Source of the DNA: Pseudomonas sp. ML96
GTDB taxonomy: Bacteria; Pseudomonadota; Gammaproteobacteria; Pseudomonadales; Pseudomonadaceae
Direction of reading: 5' to 3'
DNA length: 64,000 nucleotides
NCBI RefSeq assembly: GCF_000761545.1
Contig: NZ_JPMY01000016.1
Coordinates: forward strand, 1-64,000
Of the stretch, positions 11,209-19,260 are shown piece after piece. A program made the translations under genes and the position numbers. Below the pieces are notes generated by a model. It did no database searches and was not told where the DNA came from. It saw only the letters and a list, made by a program, of their open reading frames with translations. Within the stretch, counting starts at the first letter, position 1. Each line of letters begins with the position of its first letter.

Positions 11209-13113
11209 TCAGAAGGTGGTTTTGAAGGTCAGGTAGACGGCACCACGGTCTTCGCCGGAGGCACCGCCGCCGGAGAACGAGGAGTAGCCGCCGGCGTAGC
11301 AGGTGTAGCGCTGGGTCACGTCGAAGGCATTGGGTGTGGCGCCGTCGCTGGCACCGTCCTCGCACTTCTCGGAATCGCCGAAGGAATCCACGTACTTGAG
11401 GTCGACGTAGTACTGGTTGTAGATCGCGGCGCCGACACCGATCGAGTAGTTGCCGGTGTCCTCGGCGCCACCAGCGGCCACCGGTGATACACCGTCAATG
11501 CCGACGTTGATCGACATCGGCGCGCTCAGGTCGACGCCTGGGAAAACCTGGTACCAGGTCGGTGTGAAGTTGATCGCCACGCCCCAGTTGTCGCGGGTCG
11601 GCTTGTCGATGCCGCGGTAGCTGTCCTCGCCCTTGTAGAGCGCCTCGTTCTTGCTATCGAGGCTCAGCAGGTTGCTGTAGTAGACCTCGCCGAGCAGGGT
11701 CGCGGCATCGAACAGCGGCGTTTCCGGCAGCGCTACCAGGCCGTTGACCACCCAGTGCAGGGTGTCGCCGGTGGCACTCATGCTGTCGCCCTCTTTCATC
11801 GGCGCATCCACCACCCCGGTGGCCGGGTCGCGCGCGCTCAACGGTCCACCGCCGGTCACCAGCAGCGGACTGTAGATGGCCGGAATGCTCGACAGCGGCA
11901 TGCCATGGCGGATGTTCAGGTCGCTACCGACGCTGACGCCGCCGATGTCCTTGGACAGGCTCAGGCCGTAGATGTCGATGTCCTCGCCGTAGCTCAGGCG
12001 ATAGGACGTGGTCTCGATGGAATTGCGCAGGCCCGGTACGCCACCGACCAGGGTCAGGTTGCGCGCGTCGAGCACGGCCTGCGGCAGGATGTCGGAGGTG
12101 TTGCGGTAATAGATGCCCAGGGTGCCGTCCAGCCACTCGGGCGACCATTTGGCCATCACGCCCCAGTCGCCACGGTCATCCGGGGTCAGGTCATCACCAC
12201 GGCGGATATTGGTCAGGGTACCGTTCGGGCCGGCCAGGCCAGGGCCACCGGTGTGCCCCAGGAGGAACGACTGGGCGCCCTCGCCGATCAGGTCGGAAGT
12301 ACCGTAGTAGGTGCCGGCTTCCGGCAGGCGCGCGGCGTCCCAGTTGAAGAAGTACTGGGCACCGAAGGACCACTCGGAATTGAGGGTGAAGCTGGTGGAG
12401 AGCTGGTTGCGCGGAACGAACAGCTCCTTGGCCTCGGTACCGGGCGACGCGGCCAGCTTGGCCAGATCGAGGCCGGACTGGCCGTAGCTGATCGAGTGCA
12501 CCGGGTTGAGCACGGTCTCGCCCCAGAACACGTTGTGCTGGCCGGCCTTCAGGCTCAGCAGCGACTCCTCGCCGACCTCGGTGCTGTAGAACACGAAGGC
12601 ATCGAGGATCTCGCCAGACGGGCCGCTGTAATAGCGCTGGGCGTAGCGGCTCAGGTGCGAGCTGCCGAACACTGCCGGCGCACCCGGGCGACCGCCCCAG
12701 CCGGCGATCGACGAGTACTCGTCATTGCCGTTGACGAAGGGATTGGAGTTGGAGCCGGTGTTGTCGTAGGCCTTGTCGTACCAGCTGGCGGCGCTGACGC
12801 GGAAGCCCATGCGGTTCAGGTACACCACGTCGAGCTCGGTGAGCAGGTCGACGCGGTTGGTGATGTTGGTGCCGGCCTTGCGGAAGTTGTAGTCGCCGTC
12901 GTTGTTGTTCGGCGTGCCGAGCATGCGCGAATCGGCGCTCTCGGCGCGCACACCGTAGTTGTACTTCACGGTGTTGTCGAAACGCACGGACCAGTCGGGA
13001 TGGCCGGTTTCGACTTCGAAGGCCTGGGCGGCCGGCACCGAGGCCAGCATGATGGCCGTGGCCAACAGGCTTCTGTGCAAGGGATGACGCTGCTGCTTTT
13101 TATTGTTGTGCAT
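11209..13113 (-). CDS. DUF1302 outer-membrane protein, module 1
   Basis: This 634-residue exported protein has a signal peptide ending near AAQAF (about residue 32) and begins its mature part with the family motif VRFDNTVKYNYGVR. Alternating amphipathic strands, repeated aromatic residues and a C-terminal Phe (FKTTF) indicate an outer-membrane beta-barrel. Family motifs shared with the paralog at 54299-56101 include PGTEAKELF and KWSPEWLDGTLG. DUF1302 and DUF1329 genes are commonly paired. I infer a porin or lipophile channel. Codons 3-5 carry an AACAATAA word. Confidence 0.9.
   Translation of the reverse strand: MHNNKKQQRHPLHRSLLATAIMLASVPAAQAFEVETGHPDWSVRFDNTVKYNYGVRAESADSRMLGTPNNNDGDYNFRKAGTNITNRVDLLTELDVVYLNRMGFRVSAASWYDKAYDNTGSNSNPFVNGNDEYSSIAGWGGRPGAPAVFGSSHLSRYAQRYYSGPSGEILDAFVFYSTEVGEESLLSLKAGQHNVFWGETVLNPVHSISYGQSGLDLAKLAASPGTEAKELFVPRNQLSTSFTLNSEWSFGAQYFFNWDAARLPEAGTYYGTSDLIGEGAQSFLLGHTGGPGLAGPNGTLTNIRRGDDLTPDDRGDWGVMAKWSPEWLDGTLGIYYRNTSDILPQAVLDARNLTLVGGVPGLRNSIETTSYRLSYGEDIDIYGLSLSKDIGGVSVGSDLNIRHGMPLSSIPAIYSPLLVTGGGPLSARDPATGVVDAPMKEGDSMSATGDTLHWVVNGLVALPETPLFDAATLLGEVYYSNLLSLDSKNEALYKGEDSYRGIDKPTRDNWGVAINFTPTWYQVFPGVDLSAPMSINVGIDGVSPVAAGGAEDTGNYSIGVGAAIYNQYYVDLKYVDSFGDSEKCEDGASDGATPNAFDVTQRYTCYAGGYSSFSGGGASGEDRGAVYLTFKTTF
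13100..13107 (-). promoter_or_regulatory. Candidate Crc/Hfq site in first codons of DUF1302 gene 1
   Basis: The first codons contain AACAATAA on the coding strand, a match to AAnAAnAA. The paralogous gene at 56101 has an even richer run at the same place, which strengthens the case. Confidence 0.45.
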
Positions 13114-13231
13114 TGCGTTGGCTCCGCATTGTGGTGACTTACTGCATGTGCAGCCGCGGCCAGGGCCGCAGCTACGGATGGGGTTGGGCTTCCTTGTCGG
13201 GTTCAGGTCTGTTGCGTGTTCTGTGGCGGGC

Positions 13232-13795
13232 TCAGCCCAGCAGTGCGTTGATCAGCATTTCGGCCTGCGGCCACTCGCCGAACCCCGAGGCGGGGTTGAG
13301 GTGGCCGACCGGGCCAAGCTCGACCAGGTTGCTGGCCCAGTCGTCGGCCATGGCATGCACGGCGGCGAGGCTGGCCAGGTGATCGTTGCTGCTGGCAGCG
13401 ACAATGCTGGGGAACGGCAGCGGGCCGCGCGGCAATGGCGTCCAGCCGTTTTCCTCGAGCACCTGCGGGCTGGGATATTGCGGCGGCCATTCGCGGTTCA
13501 TATCTGGCGGGGTGACCAGTAGCGCGCCAAGGATCGGCCGCGAGTGGCGCGCCGCCCAGTGCACCGTCATCAACACGCCAGCGCTGTGGGCGACCAGCAC
13601 CACCGGCCCGTCGATGCGTTCCAGTTCGCTCTGGATCGCTGCAACGCGGGCATCCAGGCTGAGCTTGTCGCGCTCCAGGGGCGGCACCGTGCGGCAGTTG
13701 GGCAGGCGTGCCGCGAGTAGGGTCTGCCAATGGTCGGCGACGTGGTCGCGCAGGCCGGGAACGATGAGAACGGTGAATGCTTTGCTGCTGGCCAC
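13232..13795 (-). CDS. RBBP9/YdeN-type alpha/beta serine hydrolase
   Basis: This 187-residue cytoplasmic hydrolase has the RBBP9-like (DUF1749-class) pattern: VLIVPGLRDHVADHW at the N-terminus, the nucleophile elbow AHSAG near the middle and a C-terminal GPVGHLN providing the His. The GTG start at 13795 follows AGGAG by about seven bases; an upstream in-frame extension lacks a ribosome site and reads like spacer. It is the first gene of the run leading to DUF1302, DUF1329, YCF48-like and RND genes, and its upstream region holds the shared AraC-type operator. The substrate is unknown; an ester released from the transported compound is possible. Confidence 0.75.
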   Translation of the reverse strand: MASSKAFTVLIVPGLRDHVADHWQTLLAARLPNCRTVPPLERDKLSLDARVAAIQSELERIDGPVVLVAHSAGVLMTVHWAARHSRPILGALLVTPPDMNREWPPQYPSPQVLEENGWTPLPRGPLPFPSIVAASSNDHLASLAAVHAMADDWASNLVELGPVGHLNPASGFGEWPQAEMLINALLG

Positions 13796-13897
13796 GCCGG
13801 GCTCCTGACTGCCGATAATTCTGCGGCGCGCAGGCGCCGGGTTGAGCAGACAGTAGAGGCCGCGACCTCGGCGACGCTTCACATTAGGCGTCAGCCA

Positions 13898-13914
13898 TTT
13901 CGCAATTCATGACA
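13898..13914. promoter_or_regulatory. Candidate AraC-family operator, copy 1
   Basis: The word TTTCGCAATTCATGACA ends in the same TTCATGACA as two other sites at 13992 and 23841. A weaker related word lies about 20 bases upstream (around 13878). It sits in the divergent spacer between the hydrolase gene and the AraC-family regulator gene. Confidence 0.5.
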
Positions 13915-13991
13915 TGGCCCGCTGGGCCACGGCTTTGGCGCGCCGCAGTCGCCTGCCGCAGCCCTGCTAATCTGAGGGTTGCGGACCCGAT

Positions 13992-14007
13992 TTTTCATTT
14001 CATGACA
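13992..14007. promoter_or_regulatory. Candidate AraC-family operator, copy 2
   Basis: TTTTCATTTCATGACA occurs here, 83 bases before the regulator start, and recurs exactly at 23841-23856 upstream of the quinone oxidoreductase operon. A 16-base exact match at two promoters about 10 kb apart is unlikely by chance. Confidence 0.65.
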
Positions 14008-14089
14008 GCCCCGTGACCCTGGTCGCGGGCTTGCGGCATCATGCGCCACGGCCGTCACAAGCGGCCGTGTCTGTGAAGGAACTAGAACA

Positions 14090-15106
14090 ATGACAACACT
14101 GGTTCGCGCAGCGGTACTCACCAACTACCTCGAGGTGGCCCAGCATCTGGGACTCAAGCCTCAGGCGCTGCTCAACGATGTGGGCCTCAGCAAGACTTTG
14201 CTGCAGGACCCGGAACACCGCATTCCGATCGACGCCGCCGTGCGTCTGCTGGAAGCCTCGGCCGTGGCCAGCGCCTGCCCGACCTTCGGCCTGCGCATGG
14301 CTGAGTCGCGCCAGCTCTCCGACTTCGGAGCGGTCAGCCTGCTGCTGACCCACCAGCGCACCCTGCGTGACGCCCTGCAGGTAGTGGTGCAGTACCGTCA
14401 CCTGCTCAACGACTCGCTGGCCATCTTCATCGAGGAAGCCGGCGGCATGGTGATCATCCGCGAGGAAGTGGTCACCTCCACCAGCCTCAACTGCCGCCAG
14501 GCCAACGAGCTGGCCATCGGCGTGATGTACCGGCTGTGTGCGGCCCTGCTCGGCACGCACTGGCGACCGATCAGCGTGTGCTTCACCCATCCGGCACCGG
14601 ATGACCTGCAGGTACACCGCCGGGTGCTCGGGCAGAAGCTGGAATTCAATGGCGAGTTCAACGGTATCGTCTGCCACGCCGCCGACTTCGATGTGCCCAA
14701 CCCGCAGGCCGATCCAGCGATGGCGCGCTATGCCCAACGCTTCCTCGACTCACTGCAGGCGGAGCAAGAGACGCCGCTGATGTTCGAGGTGCGCAAGGCC
14801 ATCTACCTGCTGCTGCCCATGGGCCGCGCCACCATCGAGCAGATCGCCATGGCCATGGGCATGAACGTGCGCACCCTGCAGCGGCGCCTGGAGGAGAACC
14901 AGGCGACCTTCAGCGACCTGATCAACGGCGTGCGTCGTGACCTGGTGCTGCGCTATCTGGAGAACCCCAACTACTCGCTGGGGCGTATCGCCGACATGCT
15001 CGGCTACTCGATGCCCAGCTCCTTCACCCGCTGGTTCATCGGTCAGTTCGGTATGCCGCCGGCGGCCTGGCGCAGCGAGCACGCCGGGGCGCGCAAGGAC
15101 AAGTGA
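14090..15106 (+). CDS. AraC-family transcriptional regulator
   Basis: This 338-residue regulator has an N-terminal arabinose-binding-like domain of the OruR/ArgR type (about residues 20-210) and a C-terminal double helix-turn-helix. The first HTH spans roughly MGRATIEQIAMAMGMNVRTL and the second RIADMLGYSMPSSFTRWF. It lies alone on the plus strand between two minus-strand operons whose upstream regions share an exact 16-base word, so it is the natural candidate to control both and possibly itself. The start follows AAGGA. The inducer is not evident, but neighbours point to a lipophilic or beta-keto acid-yielding compound. Confidence 0.92.
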   Translation: MTTLVRAAVLTNYLEVAQHLGLKPQALLNDVGLSKTLLQDPEHRIPIDAAVRLLEASAVASACPTFGLRMAESRQLSDFGAVSLLLTHQRTLRDALQVVVQYRHLLNDSLAIFIEEAGGMVIIREEVVTSTSLNCRQANELAIGVMYRLCAALLGTHWRPISVCFTHPAPDDLQVHRRVLGQKLEFNGEFNGIVCHAADFDVPNPQADPAMARYAQRFLDSLQAEQETPLMFEVRKAIYLLLPMGRATIEQIAMAMGMNVRTLQRRLEENQATFSDLINGVRRDLVLRYLENPNYSLGRIADMLGYSMPSSFTRWFIGQFGMPPAAWRSEHAGARKDK

Positions 15107-15125
15107 TCTGGGGGGGCAGCTCTCC

Positions 15126-15860
15126 TCAGGGCGCGCCCTGCTCTACCGCCAGCGCCAGTTCATCCAGGTCCAGCACCGCGCGACTCAGGTAGAACTCGGC
15201 ACCGCCACCGCTCTCCCCCGTGCCCTGGCGCAGCTGGCGCCGCACGAAGCGATAACTGCCGCGAATCTTGCCCAGGGCAGCCGCCTGCGTCGGCTGTTCA
15301 GCCAGCAGCAGGTCGAAACGCCGCTCGATATCACCCTCCAGCGCCACCAACTGCTCATCCGCCAACAGCCAGCCCTCGCGTTGCGGCAGCGGGTAGTGGC
15401 GCAGCTGATTATCGAGCAGCAGAGCCGCCAGGTCTCGGCTCTGCTCGCCGAAGAGTTGTGCCGGCGCGCCCATGTGCCCCACCTCACGGGACACCGCCTC
15501 GCCCAGCTGGCGGCGCTGCTCGAGCAGCCTGGCGAGCAGCTGCGGATAGCGCTGCCGCTGGCTACGCGGCAGGCCGTCCAGCTCGCGGAACAGCTCCTGC
15601 ATCGCCAATAGCGGCTGCATCAGCTCCACCGGCTGGCCCAGCTGCAGTACATCGGTCTCGAGCGTATTGAGATGGTGGAATACCGCAGTGAGCAGACGTG
15701 GATCGGGGTCGCGCTCACGCGGATCGAAATACAGCATGGCGCTGGCGCAGAGCAGGCGGCTGTGGCTGTCCAGTTCGTGAAGCTGGCGCAGCGCCTGGGA
15801 GTCAGCATGAACGGGCAGGCAGAACAGGCAGAGCAGGTACGGCAGAACAGTCCTTCGCAT
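15126..15860 (-). CDS. Exported protein of unknown function (paralog of 47733-48470)
   Basis: This 244-residue protein has a Sec signal peptide (LPYLLCLFCLPVHA/D). The mature part is mainly alpha-helical and rich in Leu, Arg and Gln, and I recognise no domain. It clearly matches the gene at 47733-48470: both have a LLC-SA-LYF motif after the signal, a LGQP-E segment, QSRD/RSRD-A-LLLD and a C-terminal GG-EFYL-R-DLDELA. The start at 15860 has an AGGAAAGG ribosome site. It ends the minus-strand operon that includes the CoA transferase and faces the AraC gene. A paralog near each envelope module suggests a shared envelope role. Confidence 0.75.
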   Translation of the reverse strand: MRRTVLPYLLCLFCLPVHADSQALRQLHELDSHSRLLCASAMLYFDPRERDPDPRLLTAVFHHLNTLETDVLQLGQPVELMQPLLAMQELFRELDGLPRSQRQRYPQLLARLLEQRRQLGEAVSREVGHMGAPAQLFGEQSRDLAALLLDNQLRHYPLPQREGWLLADEQLVALEGDIERRFDLLLAEQPTQAAALGKIRGSYRFVRRQLRQGTGESGGGAEFYLSRAVLDLDELALAVEQGAP

Positions 15861-15873
15861 CGTCCTTTCCTCG

Positions 15874-15888
15874 TTTCTTGTTGTTATT
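15874..15888 (-). promoter_or_regulatory. Candidate Crc/Hfq site upstream of exported protein
   Basis: The leader carries AATAACAACAAGAAA on the coding strand, giving three overlapping AAnAAnAA matches just upstream of the ribosome site at about 15863-15870. Confidence 0.5.
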
Positions 15889-15944
15889 GCGTGTCGCCTC
15901 CGGGAGAAAAAATGCGGACGGCCCCTGGAGCGGCAGCCGTCGCA

Positions 15945-15967
15945 CAAAACCGGGGCCAGGCCCCGGT
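15945..15967 (-). terminator. Rho-independent terminator after the CoA transferase genes
   Basis: ACCGGGGCC and GGCCCCGGT form a nine-base perfect stem with a one-base centre, followed on the minus strand by TTTTG. It lies about 80 bases downstream of the CoA transferase B stop, so the exported-protein gene beyond it may be separately or only partly transcribed. Confidence 0.6.
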
Positions 15968-16046
15968 GGCCCACAACCACATCCCACCATGGAGTGAACG
16001 GGATGCAGCAGACACTCGACCAGGCCGCATGGCCCGGGCTGTGCGC

Positions 16047-16676
16047 TCAGCGCAGGATGGTGCAGCCGGTGGCCGCCTGCAGCTGGTCGAAATCGACGCC
16101 TGGAGCCATCTCCACCAGCTCCACGCCGCTCTCGGTGATGTCCAGCACGGCCAGGTCGCTGATGATGCGGTCGACTACGCCGACACCGGTCAACGGCAAA
16201 TCGCAACGTGGCAGGATCTTGTGCGCGCCGTCCTTGGCGGTGTGCTCCATCATCACCACCACACGCTTGACCCCGGCAACCAGGTCCATCGCACCGCCCA
16301 TGCCCTTGACCATCTTGCCGGGGATCATCCAGTTGGCCAGGTCGCCGCGTTCCGACACCTGCATGGCACCGAGCAGAGCCAGGTTGATATGGCCGCCACG
16401 GATCATGGCGAAGCTCTCGGCACTGTCGAAAAAACTGCTGCCGGGCAGCGTGGTGATGGTCTGCTTGCCAGCGTTGATCAGGTCCGCATCGACCTCCTCC
16501 TCGCCGGGGAACGGGCCGATGCCAAGCAGGCCGTTCTCGCTCTGCAGCCAGACCTCCATACCCTCGGGGATGTAGTTGGCCACCAGGGTTGGCAGGCCGA
16601 TACCGAGGTTGACGTAGAAGCCGTCCTGCAGCTCGGCGGCGGCGCGCTGCGCCATTTCTTCGCGGGTCCAGGCCAT
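16047..16676 (-). CDS. 3-oxoacid CoA-transferase subunit B
   Basis: This 209-residue protein is the beta subunit of a family I CoA transferase (AtoA/ScoB/DhcB type). The catalytic glutamate motif [10 protein letters not shown] is visible near residue 46, and the N-terminal [15 protein letters not shown] is typical. With subunit A it would move CoA from succinyl-CoA or acetyl-CoA to acetoacetate or another 3-oxoacid in the cytoplasm. It starts two bases after the subunit A stop. The DUF849 enzyme upstream makes acetoacetate in characterised cases, so this transferase could activate that product. DhcAB of carnitine catabolism is a comparable pairing, but no carnitine dehydrogenase is seen here. 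Confidence 0.93.
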   Translation of the reverse strand: MAWTREEMAQRAAAELQDGFYVNLGIGLPTLVANYIPEGMEVWLQSENGLLGIGPFPGEEEVDADLINAGKQTITTLPGSSFFDSAESFAMIRGGHINLALLGAMQVSERGDLANWMIPGKMVKGMGGAMDLVAGVKRVVVMMEHTAKDGAHKILPRCDLPLTGVGVVDRIISDLAVLDITESGVELVEMAPGVDFDQLQAATGCTILR

Positions 16677-16678
16677 GC

Positions 16679-17374
16679 TCAGTTCCTCGTGGTGCGCATC
16701 TCGATGCGCTTTTGCGGGTTGGCGTTGAGAACCAGGCGCTGCACATAGATGCCCGGCAGGTGGATCTCATCCGCGGCCAGCTCGCCGACCTCGACTATCT
16801 CTTCCACCTCAGCCAGGCAGACGCGGCCGGCCTTGGCACACAGCGGGTTGAAGTTGCGCGCGGTCTTGTTGAACACCAGGTTGCCGGCACGGTCGGCCTT
16901 GGCGCCCTTGATCAGCGCCAGGTCGGCGGTCAGCGAGCGCTCCATCACGTACCAGTCGCCGTCGAACTGGCGGGTCTCCTTGCCCTCGGCGATCTGCGTG
17001 CCGTAGCCGGTGCGGGTGAAGAACGCGGGGATGCCGGCGCCGCCGGCGCGCAACTTCTCAGCCAGGGTGCCCTGGGGAGTGAACTCCAGCTGCAGCTCGC
17101 CAGCCAGATACTGACGCTCGAACTCCTTGTTGCCGCCGACGTAGGAGGAAATCATCTTGCCGATCTGCCGGCTGTATAGCAGCGGACCTAGGCCAAAGTC
17201 GTCGACCCCGCAGTTGTTGCTGATGATGGTGAAGCCGCGCTTGCCGGTTTCGCCCAAGGCCGCGATCAGCGCCTCGGGAATGCCACAGAGGCCGAAGCCG
17301 CCGGAGGCGATGCTGATGCCGTCCTCCACCAGCCCCGCGAGCGCCGCCTGGGCGCTGGGGTAGATCTTGTTCAT
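16679..17374 (-). CDS. 3-oxoacid CoA-transferase subunit A
   Basis: This 231-residue alpha subunit shows the N-terminal glycine-rich CoA-binding segment [13 protein letters not shown] and the [15 protein letters not shown] segment typical of AtoD/ScoA/DhcA. The ATG at 17374 follows GAGAGA; a longer in-frame start upstream has no ribosome site. It pairs with subunit B two bases downstream and follows the UPF0324 gene with a 46-base gap. Subunit order A-B is the usual one. Confidence 0.93.
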   Translation of the reverse strand: MNKIYPSAQAALAGLVEDGISIASGGFGLCGIPEALIAALGETGKRGFTIISNNCGVDDFGLGPLLYSRQIGKMISSYVGGNKEFERQYLAGELQLEFTPQGTLAEKLRAGGAGIPAFFTRTGYGTQIAEGKETRQFDGDWYVMERSLTADLALIKGAKADRAGNLVFNKTARNFNPLCAKAGRVCLAEVEEIVEVGELAADEIHLPGIYVQRLVLNANPQKRIEMRTTRN

Positions 17375-17420
17375 CGACTGTCTCTCTCGGGTTGGGCTGG
17401 CCACGAGGCCAGCGCGCATG

Positions 17421-18431
17421 TCACAGGCCCCAGTGCAGCAACAGCAGCACCAGAACGACCAGGAAGATGGTTTCGCCGAGCATCAGCAGGATCGGCTTGA
17501 TACCGACGCTGGCCAGCTCCTTGAGCTGGGTCTTCATGCCCAGGGCGGCGATGGAGATCACCAGGCACCAGCGCGACAGCTCGTTGACCCCGCCCTGCAC
17601 CAGCGCCGGCACCCAGCCAGTGCTGTTGACGCAGGCCAGCAGCAGGAAGCCGACGGCGAACCAGGGCAGCAGTGGCGGACGCGTGCCGCCACCCTCCGCG
17701 CCCTGCAGCCGGGTGACCATAGCGGCCACGACGATCACCGGCAGCAGCATGGCCACGCGCATCAGCTTGACCACCGTGGCGGTGTCGCCGGTCTCGGGCG
17801 ACATGCTGTAGCCGGCACCGACCACCTGGGCCACGTCGTGGATGGTGGCACCGAGGAACACCCCGGCGACCTGCGGCGACAGGCCGAAGGCGTTGGCGAT
17901 CATCGGGTAGAGAATCATCGCCAGGGTCGACAGAGCCGACACCCCGATCACGGTGAACAGCGTGGCCTTTTCCTTCTGCGGGTGGTTGGGCAGCGCGGCC
18001 GCCAGGGCCAGCGCCGCCGAAGCGCCGCAGATGGCGGTGGCGCCGCCGGTGAGCATGCCGAAGATGCGCTTGAAGCCCATCAGCTTGGCCGCCAACACCG
18101 ATACCCCGATGGTCACCACCACCAGGGTCACCACCAGCGCCAGCGGCTTCCAGCCGAGCGCAGCGATCTGCTCCAGGGTGATGCGCATACCCAGCAGGGC
18201 CACGCCAATGCGCAGTACGGTGCGCGCAGTGAACTCGATGCCAGCCTTGCACTTGCCCTCCCCGGCCAGGAAGTTGAGCGACAGGCCCAGCAGCAGGGCA
18301 AACAGCATCACCGGCGCGCCGTAGTGTTCGGAGAGGAAGGTAGCGGCGGCGGCCACCACCAGGCTGACGCTGATGCCCGGTGCCAGCTCGCGGGCACGGT
18401 CGTTGATCTGGGTAAGGGCGATGGCGCTCAT
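17421..18431 (-). CDS. UPF0324 / putative sulfate exporter family (PSE) membrane protein
   Basis: This 336-residue polytopic protein (about 10 hydrophobic segments) belongs to the YeiH/UPF0324 family. Typical stretches are LLGLSLNFLAGEG, GVALLGMRIT, GGATAICGASAALALAAAL and GATIHDVAQVVGAGYS. Family members beside taurine or sulfoacetate genes have been proposed to export sulfate or sulfite, so a TauD-like dioxygenase in the same operon is suggestive. The ATG at 18431 overlaps the stop of the 57-residue gene as ATGA, and a GAGGA precedes it. Function as an oxyanion exporter is family inference. Confidence 0.85.
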   Translation of the reverse strand: MSAIALTQINDRARELAPGISVSLVVAAAATFLSEHYGAPVMLFALLLGLSLNFLAGEGKCKAGIEFTARTVLRIGVALLGMRITLEQIAALGWKPLALVVTLVVVTIGVSVLAAKLMGFKRIFGMLTGGATAICGASAALALAAALPNHPQKEKATLFTVIGVSALSTLAMILYPMIANAFGLSPQVAGVFLGATIHDVAQVVGAGYSMSPETGDTATVVKLMRVAMLLPVIVVAAMVTRLQGAEGGGTRPPLLPWFAVGFLLLACVNSTGWVPALVQGGVNELSRWCLVISIAALGMKTQLKELASVGIKPILLMLGETIFLVVLVLLLLHWGL

Positions 18432-18601
18432 GGAGCGGAATCCTCGATGACGATGTAGACACGCTCGCCGTCTTCCTCCACCGGGTAGGTGGCGACCTTG
18501 AGCTTGTCGGAATTGAGCAAATAGTCCGTGCCCAGTTCGAGCTGCGCGCGCTCCCCTGCAGCCGGCACTTGGAGGGCCGGCACCGAATAACGCCGATTCA
18601 T
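18428..18601 (-). CDS. Small conserved-context protein (57 aa)
   Basis: I translated this gene by hand. Its ATG at 18601 overlaps the stop of the DsbA-like gene as ATGA, and its own stop overlaps the UPF0324 start as ATGA, so three genes are translationally chained. The product is 57 residues, acidic, without membrane segment or Cys; the C-terminal half predicts beta strands (KVATYPVEEDGERVYIVIED). No family is recognised. Perfect double coupling, GC-rich codon use like the neighbours and a compact beta pattern make a real protein likely, perhaps a small partner of the membrane protein. Confidence 0.65.
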   Translation of the reverse strand: MNRRYSVPALQVPAAGERAQLELGTDYLLNSDKLKVATYPVEEDGERVYIVIEDSAP

Positions 18602-19260
18602 GCCTGCAGAGCCCGGCGTTCAGGCAGGTTGAGCGCCTCGCGCATGCCGCGCAGGAGCAATTCCGCAGGGTGCGCGCCGGACAGCGCCAGCTGCCGCTCG
18701 AAGACGAAGTACGGCACGCTGCCCTGGGTACCGGAGCCGCCGACGAAAGGCCGGCCGTCGCGGTACAACGCTCGGGACATCTCCTCGCGCGGATATCCGC
18801 AGCCCTCGGCGATGGCCAGCAGGGTATTCGCGTCCCCCAGGTCCTCGGCGTACTGGAAGTGCGCGGCGAACAGACGCTCAAGCAGGCGGTCGCGCTGCTC
18901 GGGCGTACCCAACTCGACGGCTCGCCGCATCAGGCGGTGGGCGTCTGCGGTATTGGGCATGCGCTCGATGCGGGCGAAGTCGAAGCTAAGCCCCACTGCC
19001 GCCGCAGCCTCCTGTACCTGGGCCTGGCGCAGACGCACCGCCGTCTCGCTACCCAGCCTCCGGATATAGAACTCGTCGAAGGGCTCGCCGGCGACCGGCA
19101 GCTGCGGCAATAGCTGCACGCCCTGCCAGTCGATGCTCACCACCTGCTGTGGCAGCACCTGCTGCAACTGCACCACGGCGCGCTTGAGCTGGCGCTTGGC
19201 GATCAGGCACCAGGGGCAGACGAAGTCGAACGACACATCGATGCGCAGCGCCCGGTTCAC
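18598..19260 (-). CDS. DsbA-family (FrnE/HCCA isomerase-like) thioredoxin-fold protein
   Basis: This 220-residue cytoplasmic protein has the DsbA-like thioredoxin fold with a CPWC active site in FDFVCPWCLIAKRQL near residue 15, followed by the long helical insertion of the FrnE/2-hydroxychromene-2-carboxylate isomerase group. No signal peptide is present. The GTG start follows GGAGG and overlaps the MFS stop. FrnE-like proteins occur in polyketide and aromatic catabolic clusters; here it could be a glutathione-dependent isomerase or a thiol oxidoreductase. The CPWC motif favours redox activity. Confidence 0.85.
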   Translation of the reverse strand: MNRALRIDVSFDFVCPWCLIAKRQLKRAVVQLQQVLPQQVVSIDWQGVQLLPQLPVAGEPFDEFYIRRLGSETAVRLRQAQVQEAAAAVGLSFDFARIERMPNTADAHRLMRRAVELGTPEQRDRLLERLFAAHFQYAEDLGDANTLLAIAEGCGYPREEMSRALYRDGRPFVGGSGTQGSVPYFVFERQLALSGAHPAELLLRGMREALNLPERRALQA

